From NCBI RefSeq assembly GCF_002813775.1, contig NZ_CP020371.1, positions 352,865 through 416,864 on the forward strand: a stretch of DNA of 64,000 nt, read 5' to 3'. Shown piece after piece: positions 25,432 through 34,066 of this stretch. Origin of the DNA: Candidatus Thiodictyon syntrophicum (GTDB lineage: Bacteria > Pseudomonadota > Gammaproteobacteria > Chromatiales > Chromatiaceae). Position 1 is the stretch's first letter; each line of letters begins with the position of its first letter. The notes below the pieces were generated by a model. The model had not been told where the DNA came from. It saw only the letters and a list, made by a program, of their open reading frames with translations, and did no database searches. The position numbers and the translations under genes are program-made.

Positions 25432-25612
25432 GTGACACCGCTCCAGAGATTGGGCAAGTATTCGCCGTCGGCCCGATCCGCGCGCGGGTCGTAGGCTGGG
25501 TAGAGCGCAGCGAAACCCAGCAATCAACGCCTTAGGCGCGCGCACACGATGGGTTTCGCTGCGCTCTACCCATCCTACGGGAATACTTGCCCAATCTCTC
25601 CAGCGGCGTCAC
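25432..25612. repeat. Large nested palindrome with distinct outer arms
   Basis: Outer arms GTGACACCGCTCCAGAGATT... and its complement ...AATCTCTCCAGCGGCGTCAC pair over 32 bp with three mismatches. Inner arms GGCTGGGTAGAGCGCAGCG and CGCTGCGCTCTACCCATCC pair inside. The design resembles the other nested elements, but the outer arms are unrelated to the IS ends. Confidence 0.7.
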
Positions 25613-25884
25613 GCCGGTCTTGGGCGCTCTGCGCCCCGAGGGCCAGCCGAATCGGGAAGTCATCAATGTCGACCCCGATGCGGTTACGTGACGCGCCCGT
25701 GAGCCCTTGCGGGCTGGGCGCCCGGCGTCGCGGCCAAGGTCCCGACGCCGACCGTTACCCTTCATGCAATCGACACACAATCGACACGTTAGCGGCCTAG
25801 CATCTGCTGCAATGCAACACTGCCCTAGTCCGCCGGTTTACCCTGCCCGTGAGCCGGCCCCAGCGAGGACCCAGCGTGGAATCC

Positions 25885-27315
25885 ATGACCGCCGAATTCA
25901 TCGAGAACCGGACCTTCGACGAGATCCAGATCGGACAGACCGCGGAGCTTGAGCGCACCCTGACCCGGGACGACGTGGCCCTGTTCAGCCAGGTGTCGGG
26001 GGACCTGAACCCGACCCACACGGACGAGGCCTATGCCCTGGGCAGCGGGGCCAAGGGGGTGGTCGGTCACAGTTTGTGGGCCACCAGCCTGGTCTCCAGT
26101 CTGTTGGGGAATGTGCTGCCCGGGCCCGGTACCGTCTATCTCAGCCAGGAGTCGAACTTCCACCGGCCGGTGGACCTGGGCGACACCCTCATCGCCCGCA
26201 TCCGGGTGCGCGAGCGCCGCGCGGGCCGCGTCGTCCTGTTCGACTGCGAGGTCCGTAACCAGCGCCACGAGCCGGTCATGGACGGGGCGGCGCAGGTGGT
26301 GGCACCGGCCGAGCGCATCCGTCTGCGCCGCCTGGAGGCCCCGGAGGTCTCGGTGCGTCACCACGACAGCTTCGGCCTCCTGTTCGAGGCGGTCACGGCC
26401 CTGGAGCCGGTCCCGACGGCCGTGGTCCACCCGGTCGACCAGGTCTCGCTCGCCGGCGCGATCGAGGCGGCACAGGACGGCTTCATCCGGCCCATCCTGG
26501 TGGGGCCGCTGGGGCGCATCCGGGCGGTCGCCGACGAATTCGGGATCGACCTGGGCGCCACCGAGATCATCGATGTGGAGCACAGTCATGCCGCCGCCGA
26601 GCGCGCCGTGGCCCTGATCCGCGAGGGCCGCGCCGAGATCCTGATGAAGGGCAGCCTGCACACCGACGAGGTGCTCGCCGCCGTGCTGGACAAGGTCAAG
26701 GGCATCCGCACCGCCCGGCGCATCAGCCACGTCTTCGTCATGGACGTGCCGACCTATCCCAAGCTGCTGCTGGTCTCGGACGCGGCGGTCAACATCGCCC
26801 CGGACCTGGAGGCCAAGGCCGATATCTGCCAGAACGCCATCGACCTGGCCCATACCCTGGGGGTGGCGCGGCCCAAGGTCGCGATCCTCTCCGCGGTCGA
26901 GACCATCCGGCCCAAGATCCAATCCACGCTGGACGCCGCCGCCCTGTGCAAGATGGCCGAGCGCGGCCAGATCCAAGGGGGGGTGCTGGACGGGCCGCTC
27001 GCCATGGACAACGCGATCAACCCGGAGGCGGCGCGGATCAAGAAGATCGAGTCCGAGGTCGCCGGGGTGGCCGACGTGCTGATCGTGCCGGATTTGGAGT
27101 CCGGCAACATCCTCGCCAAGCAACTCATCTTCCTCGCCAACGCGGAGGCCGCCGGAGTGGTGCTGGGGGCACGGGTGCCGATCGTGCTGACCTCGCGCGC
27201 CGACAGTGTGCGCACGCGCCGCGCCAGCGCCGCCGTCGCCGTGCTCCATGCCCATGCGGTGCGCCAGGGGCTCATCCTGAAGGACCTGCCCAGGGACCTG
27301 GTCAAGGGCGCTTGA
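25885..27315 (+). CDS. Bifunctional MaoC hydratase / phosphate acyltransferase
   Basis: 476 residues from ATG 25885 (GTG 25876 also possible). Residues 1-150 are a MaoC/hotdog domain (DDVALFSQVSGDLNPTHTDEAYA, SNFHRPVDLGDTL). The remaining 310 are a phosphotransacetylase/phosphotransbutyrylase domain (FIRPILVGPLGRI, ILMKGSLHTDEVL, SRADSVRTRRASAAVAVLHA). The second part would interconvert an acyl-CoA and acyl phosphate. The gene lies 10 bp before ackA, so together they can make ATP from acetyl-CoA through acetyl phosphate. The hydratase part ties the cluster to (R)-hydroxyacyl or enoyl-CoA metabolism. Confidence 0.9.
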   Translation: MTAEFIENRTFDEIQIGQTAELERTLTRDDVALFSQVSGDLNPTHTDEAYALGSGAKGVVGHSLWATSLVSSLLGNVLPGPGTVYLSQESNFHRPVDLGDTLIARIRVRERRAGRVVLFDCEVRNQRHEPVMDGAAQVVAPAERIRLRRLEAPEVSVRHHDSFGLLFEAVTALEPVPTAVVHPVDQVSLAGAIEAAQDGFIRPILVGPLGRIRAVADEFGIDLGATEIIDVEHSHAAAERAVALIREGRAEILMKGSLHTDEVLAAVLDKVKGIRTARRISHVFVMDVPTYPKLLLVSDAAVNIAPDLEAKADICQNAIDLAHTLGVARPKVAILSAVETIRPKIQSTLDAAALCKMAERGQIQGGVLDGPLAMDNAINPEAARIKKIESEVAGVADVLIVPDLESGNILAKQLIFLANAEAAGVVLGARVPIVLTSRADSVRTRRASAAVAVLHAHAVRQGLILKDLPRDLVKGA

Positions 27316-27325
27316 GGAGGCCGCC

Positions 27326-28525
27326 ATGAACGAGCTGATCCTCACGCTGAATGCCGGGTCCTCGAGCATCAAGTTCGCGCTCTATGAGATTGTCGATGAC
27401 GCGCCGACGGTGCGCGTCAAGGGCCAGGTGGAGGGCATCGGCACCGCCCCGCACTTCGTCGCCAAGGACACGCAAGGCCGGCTGCTGGCCGAAAGCTACT
27501 GGGAGCCCGGGCCGGCCGGGGCCGGCGGGGGTCAGGGCCACGCCCGCGCCTTCAAGCGGATCTGGGGCTGGCTGGCGGATGCGGCCGGGGGCGGGTCGAT
27601 CCTGGCCGTGGGTCACCGGGTCGGCCACGGGGGCGAGACCTACGCCGAGCCGGTCCTGGTGGACGCCCAGGTGCTGGAGGTCCTGACCGGCCTGATCCCG
27701 CTGGTGCCTCTGCACCAGCCCAACAACCTGGCGGCCATCCGGGCGGTGGCGGCGGACCATCCCGACCTGCCCCAGGTCGCCTGCTTCGACACCGGCTTTC
27801 ACCGCGGGCGGGCCAAGGTCACCGAGCAGCTCGGCCTGCCGCGGGCGCTGCTTGCGCGCGGGGTCAAGCGCTACGGCTTCCACGGACTCTCCTATGAATA
27901 CATCGCCGGGCGCCTGCATGAATTGGCCCCGGAGGTGGCGCAGGGCCGCGTGGTGGTGGCCCACCTGGGCAGCGGGGCGAGCATGACGGCCATGGTCGGC
28001 GGGCGCAGTGTGGATACCACCATGAGCTTCTCGGCCCTGGACGGCCTGCCGATGGGCACCCGCTGCGGGGTCCTGGACGCCGGGGTGATCCTGTACCTGA
28101 TGCGCGAGGATGGCCTGGGGGTCGCGGAACTGGAGGACCTGCTCTACAAGCGCTCCGGGCTGCTGGGCCTGTCCGGGGTCAGCAACGACCTGCGCGACCT
28201 GCACGCCAGCGAAGACCCGGCCGCCGCGGAGGCCATCGACTACTTCTGTTATCGGATCGGCCAGACCCTGGGCGCCCTGTGCGCCGCCGGCGGCGGGCTC
28301 GACGCCCTGGTCTTCACCGCCGGGGTGGGTGAGAACGATGCCGAGATCCGCGCCCGCGTCTGTCGCGACGCCGCCTGGCTCGGCATCCGGCTCGACGACG
28401 CCGCCAATCAACGACGCGGCCCGCGGATCAGCCCGGTCGGCGCCACCCCCTCGGTGTGGGTCATCCCCACCGACGAGGAGGCCATGATCGCGCGACACAC
28501 CCTGCGCGTCGTGCGCGGACGCTGA
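27326..28525 (+). CDS. ackA: Acetate kinase
   Basis: 399 residues. Start chosen at ATG 27326 with GAGGAGGCCGCC in front. Family motifs are in order: LTLNAGSSSIKFALYE at the start, GHRVGHGG, CFDTGFH, KRYGFHGLSYEYIA, VAHLGSGASM, TRCGVLDAG and FTAGVGENDAEIR. It transfers phosphate from acetyl phosphate to ADP. It is the second gene of a four-gene cluster transcribed in one direction. Confidence 0.95.
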   Translation: MNELILTLNAGSSSIKFALYEIVDDAPTVRVKGQVEGIGTAPHFVAKDTQGRLLAESYWEPGPAGAGGGQGHARAFKRIWGWLADAAGGGSILAVGHRVGHGGETYAEPVLVDAQVLEVLTGLIPLVPLHQPNNLAAIRAVAADHPDLPQVACFDTGFHRGRAKVTEQLGLPRALLARGVKRYGFHGLSYEYIAGRLHELAPEVAQGRVVVAHLGSGASMTAMVGGRSVDTTMSFSALDGLPMGTRCGVLDAGVILYLMREDGLGVAELEDLLYKRSGLLGLSGVSNDLRDLHASEDPAAAEAIDYFCYRIGQTLGALCAAGGGLDALVFTAGVGENDAEIRARVCRDAAWLGIRLDDAANQRRGPRISPVGATPSVWVIPTDEEAMIARHTLRVVRGR

Positions 28526-28557
28526 CATCCAACCTTTCAGCCAAACGGGGAGCCACC

Positions 28558-29337
28558 ATGATCGATTCGGACTATTTCAACCTCGAGGGCAAGAGGGGCC
28601 TGGTGATCGGGGTCGCCAACATGGACTCGATCGCCTACGGCTGCGCGCGCGCCTTTCGTACCCTGGGTGCGGACCTGGCGATCACCTATCTCAACGAGAA
28701 GGCCCGTCCCTTCGTGGAGCCCGCCGCCCGGGCGGTCGGTGCCGAGCTCTTTCTGCCCTGCGATGTGATGGTGCCGGGGGAGTTGGAGGCCGTCTTCGCC
28801 GCCATCGGCGAGCGCTGGGGTCGGCTCGACTTCGTGCTGCATTCGATCGCCTTCGCCCCGCGGGCGGACCTGCAGGGTCGGCTGGTGGACTCCTCCGCCG
28901 AAGGGTTCGGCCTGGCGGTGAACATCTCGGTCCACTCCTTCCTGCGGGTGGCCCATCTCGCCGAGCCGCTGATGCCCCAAGGCGGTTCACTCTTTGCCAT
29001 GACCTTCTACGGGGCGGACAAGGTGCTGTCCACCTACAACCTGATGGGCCCGGTCAAGGCCGCGCTGGAATCGGCGGTGCGCTACACCGCGGCCGAGTTG
29101 GGGCCCCAAGGTATCCGTGCCTATGCCATCTCCCCCGGTCCCATGCTGACCCGCGCCGCCACCGGGCTCAAGGACTTCGATGAATTGAGGGACGCCGCCG
29201 AGGAGCGCGCGCCGCTCGGGCGGCTGGCCGAGATCGACGACGTGGGGGCGGTCGTGGCCATGCTGGCGACCCGCACCGGCACCATGCTGACCGGCCAAAT
29301 CATCTATGTGGACGGCGGTTACCACATCACTGGTTAG
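28558..29337 (+). CDS. fabI: Enoyl-ACP reductase FabI
   Basis: 259 residues from ATG 28558. A short-chain dehydrogenase of the FabI type: GLVIGVANMDSIAYGCARAF (cofactor-binding start), SIAFAPRADL, then TFYGADKVLSTYNLMGPVKAALE, where Tyr-x6-Lys is the catalytic pair, and YAISPGPMLTRAATG. It reduces enoyl-ACP with NADH in fatty acid synthesis. It may be a second FabI of this organism, because the position between acetate kinase and a PhaC-like hydrolase is a conserved accessory cluster rather than a housekeeping site. Confidence 0.92.
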   Translation: MIDSDYFNLEGKRGLVIGVANMDSIAYGCARAFRTLGADLAITYLNEKARPFVEPAARAVGAELFLPCDVMVPGELEAVFAAIGERWGRLDFVLHSIAFAPRADLQGRLVDSSAEGFGLAVNISVHSFLRVAHLAEPLMPQGGSLFAMTFYGADKVLSTYNLMGPVKAALESAVRYTAAELGPQGIRAYAISPGPMLTRAATGLKDFDELRDAAEERAPLGRLAEIDDVGAVVAMLATRTGTMLTGQIIYVDGGYHITG

Positions 29338-29381
29338 GATCTGTCGTCCTTGCCAATACCCCGAAGACCCGGAGAAACCCC

Positions 29382-31811
29382 ATGTTCACCCCCAACGATC
29401 CTTCGCAACCGCCCAAGGTTGCGGATACCGGCGCCGGGCTCGGCCAGTCCATCAACGGGCACGCCGAGGACTACGATCGCTATGCCCGGGACCTGGCCGC
29501 CATCGCCCAGACCCACGGCGAGCGGGCGGCGCAGACGGCCAAGGGCAACGAGGAGCGCAACCAGGAGGCCTGGACCAGGGTCGTGCAGGCCCTGCTGACG
29601 CCCCAACTGGCCGAGCAGTGGGGCGACTATCTCACCGACGCGGCCCAGCGCGCCGTCCTCTTCACCGATGCCATGCGCCAGCGCGGCAACTATTTCAACG
29701 AGCACGAGGAGGGCTCCGACAAGACGGTCCTGAGCTGGGACCATGACCTGGTGATCGACGGGACCAAACTCGCGCGCCCGGTCAACTATTCGCTGGTGCG
29801 CATCCGCGCCCCCGCGGGTGTGCTGGTGCGCGAGAACGGCCGCCCCTATATCATCATCGACCCGCGCGCCGGCCACGGCTCCGGGATCGGCGGCTTCAAG
29901 CACGAGAGCGAGGTCGGCGTCGCCATCCATCAAGGCCACCCGGTCTATTTCGTCACCTTCACCCGGCTCCCCCAGCCGGACCAGACCATCGCCGACGTGA
30001 CCGCCGCGGAGGCCGATTTCGTGCGCGAGGTGCGCCGCCGTCACCCGGACGCGCCGCGGCCGATCGTCATCGGCAACTGCCAGGGCGGCTGGGCCGCCAT
30101 GCTGCTGGCCGCCACCAACCCGGACATCACCGGTCCCATCGTCGCCAACGGGGCGCCCCTGTCGTATTGGGCCGGTCAGAAGGGCAAGAACCCGATGCGC
30201 TATATGGGCGGCCTGGTGGGCGGTGCCATGTCCATCAAGCTCATGAGCGACCTGGGCAACGGGCTCTTCGACGGCTCCAACCTGGTATCCAACTTCGAGC
30301 GCCTGAGCCCCGGCAACACCTGGTGGAGCAAGTATTACGACCTGTGGCGCGACGTGGATACGGAGGTCGAGCGTTTCGTCGGCTTCGAGCGCTGGTGGAG
30401 CAGCTTCTATTACATGACCGAGCAGGAGATCCGCTGGATCGTCGAGAACCTGTTCGTCGGTAACCGCCTGGCGCGCGGCTGTGCCAACCTCGATGCGCGC
30501 ACCCATGTGGACCTGCGCAATATCAATTCGCCGATCATTGTCTTTGCCTCGCACGGGGACAACATCACCCCGCCCCAGCAGGCCCTGGGCTGGATTGCCG
30601 ATCACTACCAGGATGTCGATGAGATCAAGGCGCGCGGTCAGCGTATCCTCTACACCCTGCACGAGAACGTCGGGCATCTGGGGATCTTCGTCTCATCCAC
30701 CATCGCCAAGAAGGAGCACCAGGAGATCGTCTCCACCCTGAAGGCGATCGAGGCCCTGTCCCCCGGGCTCTACGAGATGGTCATCGCCGACGCCACCGGC
30801 GAGGGATTGGACCGGCGCTACCACGTCATCTTCCAGGAGCGCACCATCCCGGAGTTGATCGCCGGGTGCGGCGGGGACGACTCCGACCGCCCCTTCGCCG
30901 CCGTGGCCCGCTACTCGGAGCTGGTGACCCAGCTCTACGACCTGACCTTGAGTCCCGTGGTGCGGGCGATGAGCACCCAGACGAGCGCTGACCTGCTCGC
31001 CAAGACCAACCCGATGCGCGTGCAGCGCGCGGGCCTGAGCGACCGCAACCCGCTGATGAAGAACGTGGAAGCTCTGGCCGAGCAGGTGCGCGGGCAGCGC
31101 CGGGCGGCGCCCGCGGACAACCCCTTCCGCCAACTGGAGCAGTTCGGTGCCAACCTGGTGACCCAGGGGTGGGACCAGGTGCGGGACCTGCAGAACGCCA
31201 TGATCGAGCTGAGCTTCCATCTGCTGTGGTCGCTGCCCCCGGTGGCGGCCCTGGGCGAGCCCCTGTCCCAACGGATCAGCGAGGCGCCGCAGGAGGACCT
31301 GCGCACCCTGGTGCAGGTTCAGGATGCACTGGACCGGATCGAGCAGGGCGGATTCGCCGAGGGCGTGATCCGCATGCTGATCCTCATGGCCCACTCGCGC
31401 CGGGAGGTACGCCGCTCGCGGTTGGAGCGCTCCAACCAGATGCTGATGACCACCGAACCCTTCGCGAGCATGAAGCCGAAGGCGCGGACCCGGCTGATCC
31501 ATCGCGAGTCACTGATCGTCGGCTTCGAACCGGAGGCGGCGATCGCCGCCCTGCCCAAACTGCTCCCGGGCGAGGAGGACCGGCGCCGCGCGCTCGCCCT
31601 GTGCTGGGAAATCGCCGGCCCGCGCGAGGAGATGAGCCCCGAGACCCTGGTGTTGATGGGGCGCCTCGCCGCGGTACTGGGCCGATCGGCGGCGCTCGGG
31701 CATCTCGAACCGCCCGCCCGGCCCGCGTCGCCTGAGCAAACCGATCAGGCGGATCAGGCCGATCAGGCCGATCAGTCCGCGAAGACCAACAAGGTCCGCA
31801 AGGTCGCATAG
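29382..31811 (+). CDS. DUF3141 protein, PhaC-like alpha/beta hydrolase
   Basis: 809 residues from ATG 29382. An alpha/beta hydrolase core (about 100-430) has the elbow GNCQGGWA, where cysteine replaces the usual serine as in PHA synthases, plus VNYSLVRIRAP, IDPRAGHGSGIGGFK and FASHGDNITPP. A long C-terminal region (about 430-790) is helical and ends in a low-complexity DQADQADQADQ run. DUF3141 proteins are found next to the phosphotransacetylase/acetate kinase/FabI set. A role in hydroxyalkanoate or acyl-CoA metabolism is likely but unproven. Confidence 0.85.
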   Translation: MFTPNDPSQPPKVADTGAGLGQSINGHAEDYDRYARDLAAIAQTHGERAAQTAKGNEERNQEAWTRVVQALLTPQLAEQWGDYLTDAAQRAVLFTDAMRQRGNYFNEHEEGSDKTVLSWDHDLVIDGTKLARPVNYSLVRIRAPAGVLVRENGRPYIIIDPRAGHGSGIGGFKHESEVGVAIHQGHPVYFVTFTRLPQPDQTIADVTAAEADFVREVRRRHPDAPRPIVIGNCQGGWAAMLLAATNPDITGPIVANGAPLSYWAGQKGKNPMRYMGGLVGGAMSIKLMSDLGNGLFDGSNLVSNFERLSPGNTWWSKYYDLWRDVDTEVERFVGFERWWSSFYYMTEQEIRWIVENLFVGNRLARGCANLDARTHVDLRNINSPIIVFASHGDNITPPQQALGWIADHYQDVDEIKARGQRILYTLHENVGHLGIFVSSTIAKKEHQEIVSTLKAIEALSPGLYEMVIADATGEGLDRRYHVIFQERTIPELIAGCGGDDSDRPFAAVARYSELVTQLYDLTLSPVVRAMSTQTSADLLAKTNPMRVQRAGLSDRNPLMKNVEALAEQVRGQRRAAPADNPFRQLEQFGANLVTQGWDQVRDLQNAMIELSFHLLWSLPPVAALGEPLSQRISEAPQEDLRTLVQVQDALDRIEQGGFAEGVIRMLILMAHSRREVRRSRLERSNQMLMTTEPFASMKPKARTRLIHRESLIVGFEPEAAIAALPKLLPGEEDRRRALALCWEIAGPREEMSPETLVLMGRLAAVLGRSAALGHLEPPARPASPEQTDQADQADQADQSAKTNKVRKVA

Positions 31812-31870
31812 CCCGCAGGAGCGGCCCGAAGAGCCCCGTCGGCGTAACCGCAACAGTCGCGCAGCGACGC

Positions 31871-31946
31871 GGTGGGAGCGGCTTCAGCCGCGACGGGGCC
31901 TCGCTGGTCACCGCGGCCCCGCATCACGGCCAGAGGCCGCTCCCAC
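31871..31946. repeat. REP-like palindrome GTGGGAGCGGCTTCAGCC
   Basis: GTGGGAGCGGCTTCAGCC, then GCGACGGGG, with the complementary GGCCGCTCCCAC about 60 bp later. This resembles the REP sequences of pseudomonads and related bacteria. Further copies are at 36296 and 36511. Confidence 0.7.
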
Positions 31947-31989
31947 GCACGACTTTCATCTCCTACCCACTGAAAAAGCGAGTTACAAA

Positions 31990-32217
31990 GTGAAAGTTCA
32001 CTACGACGATGAAGTAGATGCTTTGTATTTTGGTCTTAGTGACCAGGAGCCGGACGGAGTAATCGAAATGGCTGAAGGAGTCAATCTCGATACGACTGAA
32101 GACGGAAAAATCACTGGAATAGAGATACTCAAGGCATCGACGAGGTTTAACATCGATACGATATTGTCTTACACTCTTGAATTAGACAAGAGCATATTGA
32201 AAACAAAGGCGGCCTGA
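31990..32217 (+). CDS. DUF2283 family protein
   Basis: 75 residues. Start at ATG-equivalent GTG 31990 after an A-rich leader. Sequence MKVHYDDEVDALYFGLSD ... EGVNLDTTEDGKITGIEILKAS is the compact beta-rich DUF2283 pattern. Lower GC than its neighbours. These small proteins often sit beside toxin-like partners (DUF4258 or BrnT-like), but none is present here. Function unknown. Confidence 0.8.
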   Translation: MKVHYDDEVDALYFGLSDQEPDGVIEMAEGVNLDTTEDGKITGIEILKASTRFNIDTILSYTLELDKSILKTKAA

Positions 32218-32227
32218 CAAGCCGCCT
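32207..32227 (+). terminator. Hairpin at the DUF2283 stop
   Basis: AGGCGGC, 7-nt loop, GCCGCCT. The stop codon lies in the loop, and a short T-run (TATTTT) follows about 10 bp later. Confidence 0.5.
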
Positions 32228-32313
32228 CGATAATTGAGTATTTTGGCGGTTCCAATTGAAACCCCTACGGCTCAGGCCGTATCGGTAACCGACGACACAC
32301 TCACTATTCCGTT

Positions 32314-32814
32314 CTAAGGTTCTACGAGAAATGCCGGATGATACACCACCTCGCCGGTGGGCATCTCACCGGCCATCAATAGGCAGACCACGTTTTCGTC
32401 AGGTACGCCATGCCAGGCCACGCCCGGATACTGCCTGAATCCGAAACGGCCATAGAAGGCCGGATCGCCGACCAGAACACACCCGTGGGCGCCCCGCGAG
32501 CGCAGTACCGCGAGACCGGCTTCGACCAGTGCGCGTCCAATCCCCGCGCCTTGGCGGGCTGGCTGGACTGCTACCGGCCCGAGCAGAAACCAGCCCGGCG
32601 ACGAGTCGCCGATCGCCGCGGCTGAGAATGCGATATGGCCCACGACCTCGCCGTCACACTCGGCGACCAGCGACAACGCCAGGGCCTCGGCCGCCCGTAA
32701 TGCCTCCACAATCAGATGTTCTGTCTGCCGACTGTAGGGGTGATCCTGGAAGGCGACGATGTTGATCTCGCGGATGGCATCGACATCGCGATTGGTCTCT
32801 GGGCGTACTATCAC
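32314..32814 (-). CDS. GNAT acetyltransferase (YhbS-like)
   Basis: 166 residues from a GTG at 32814, chosen because GCGGAG precedes it by 8 bp and the family starts IVRPE. GNAT motifs: LVAECDGEVVGHIAFS, LGPVAVQPARQGAGIGRALVEAGL (acetyl-CoA loop Q-x-x-G-x-G), and GDPAFYGRFGFRQYPG near the end. The last motif is typical of YhbS-type N-acetyltransferases. Substrate unknown; probably a single-gene unit. Confidence 0.85.
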   Translation of the reverse strand: MIVRPETNRDVDAIREINIVAFQDHPYSRQTEHLIVEALRAAEALALSLVAECDGEVVGHIAFSAAAIGDSSPGWFLLGPVAVQPARQGAGIGRALVEAGLAVLRSRGAHGCVLVGDPAFYGRFGFRQYPGVAWHGVPDENVVCLLMAGEMPTGEVVYHPAFLVEP

Positions 32815-32934
32815 GTAAATCTCCGCTGAGGGCGACAAACGACAAGGCTGAAGTTGGCGCGCCTCGCACGCTGCCCGCGTCCTGCGACGGCAGTGAAGGC
32901 GCGCCGCGCATTGTAGCAAATGGATCGGCCAGGT

Positions 32935-33411
32935 TCAGTGCCGGAGCGGAAACCTCGGACTGTCCGTGGTGCCCCCTCTGCTTCCACCCTTCCAGAGAAG
33001 CCATGGCATCGCGGCGAAAACGCCGAGCAGCGCATAATAGACAGTGCCGGACACCGGATCATGTTTAGTAAAAACCTCGACCGGTGACAAGCCACGGAGG
33101 GTAATGCCCATAGTGACTTCCGCCGCGAGCAGCAGCGCGAGCGCAATCATTCCGACCGCCACCCGACTCGATTCTCCACTTGCCGTACCAACGCGACGGC
33201 TGATCCAACCCGCTGCGAGCACAATGGCAACGAGCATGAAAAGCGCCTCTACGAGTTCGGCAGTTCTGACCCCGAGTAGCGGGACAACCCAAAGAGTCCG
33301 GATAATGCCCAGCACAAATCCCGTGCCGAACACCAGCGCAAAGTACACTGCTCCTGCTTTCAACACATGCATGATGCTCGATGACCTGTCAGTAGCCATG
33401 TTGACCGACAC
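32935..33411 (-). CDS. Four-TM membrane protein
   Basis: 158 residues. Four hydrophobic segments (about 15-40, 49-70, 83-104 and 120-141) with a short charged tail. No known enzymatic motif. It may belong to one of the small DUF membrane families, which I cannot name. Gene is upstream of a cluster of nested repeats. Confidence 0.6.
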   Translation of the reverse strand: MSVNMATDRSSSIMHVLKAGAVYFALVFGTGFVLGIIRTLWVVPLLGVRTAELVEALFMLVAIVLAAGWISRRVGTASGESSRVAVGMIALALLLAAEVTMGITLRGLSPVEVFTKHDPVSGTVYYALLGVFAAMPWLLWKGGSRGGTTDSPRFPLRH

Positions 33412-33479
33412 CAGGGACAGACCGATTCATCCGCTGTTTCTCAGTCAAGCCCCTGATCTTCTTCTGCGGCCAGTGCAGT

Positions 33480-33613
33480 GGCCTTGATCATAACTCCGGC
33501 CACGCGCCCTTGCGGCAACCCGTCGCGGCCTGGGGGCCGCTCCGACGCCGTAGGAGCGGCCCCCAGGCCGCGACGGATGTCCCCACGAGGTGGCCGGAGT
33601 TATGATCGAGGCC
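33480..33613. mobile_element. Miniature element, module A, complete
   Basis: 134 bp with ends GGCCTTGATCATAACTCCGG and CCGGAGTTATGATCGAGG. It encloses module A (CCCGTCGCGGCCTGGGGGCC ... complement). No target duplication is found in the flanks. Confidence 0.75.
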
Positions 33614-33628
33614 CCGCGGTCTGGGGAT

Positions 33629-33859
33629 GTCACGCCCTTTCAGGGCTGGGCTCCTTTACAACAGGCCATCCAGGGCGTTGCCCTGGGCTGGTATGTCGCG
33701 CCCCTTCGGGGCTTGAGGGTCGCGGCGACGGGAGGCGCCCCCGTGCGGGATCAAGGCGTCCGGGCGGGAGGATTGACCCCAAACGGGGTCACATATACCA
33801 GCCCTGGGCAAGGCCCTGGGTTGTCCGCAGAGATGATCTTAGCCCTGAAAGGGCGTGAC
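33629..33859. repeat. Nested palindrome GTCACGCCCTTTCAGGGCT
   Basis: Outer arms GTCACGCCCTTTCAGGGCT and AGCCCTGAAAGGGCGTGAC are perfect complements 190 bp apart. Inner arms CCCTGGGCTGGTATGT and ACATATACCAGCCCTGGG also pair. No gene is inside. Confidence 0.7.
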
Positions 33860-33866
33860 AGATCGC

Positions 33867-33990
33867 GGCCTTGAGCATCGTTCCGGCCGCCCCGGGCCGG
33901 AGTCCAAGGCTTCAGCCTTGGATGTACCAGACCAAGGCTGAAGCCCTGGACTCCAGAAGATGGCCGCTGGCCGGAACGATGATCGAGACC
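33867..33990. mobile_element. Miniature element, module B, complete
   Basis: 124 bp with ends GGCCTTGAGCATCGTTCCGG and CCGGAACGATGATCGAGA. It encloses module B (GGAGTCCAAGGCTTCAGCCT ... CAAGGCTGAAGCCCTGGACT). No target duplication visible. Confidence 0.75.
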
Positions 33991-34066
33991 CGATCCGTAC
34001 TTGAGGCCAACCGTGGCGCCTTAAAGCCGGGATCACCAGCCGCGGCGACGGGGCATCCTTACGGGG

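Noticed and set aside
33480..33613. Target duplication for the complete module A element
   Set aside because: Flanks AGTGCAGT and CCGCGGTC differ.
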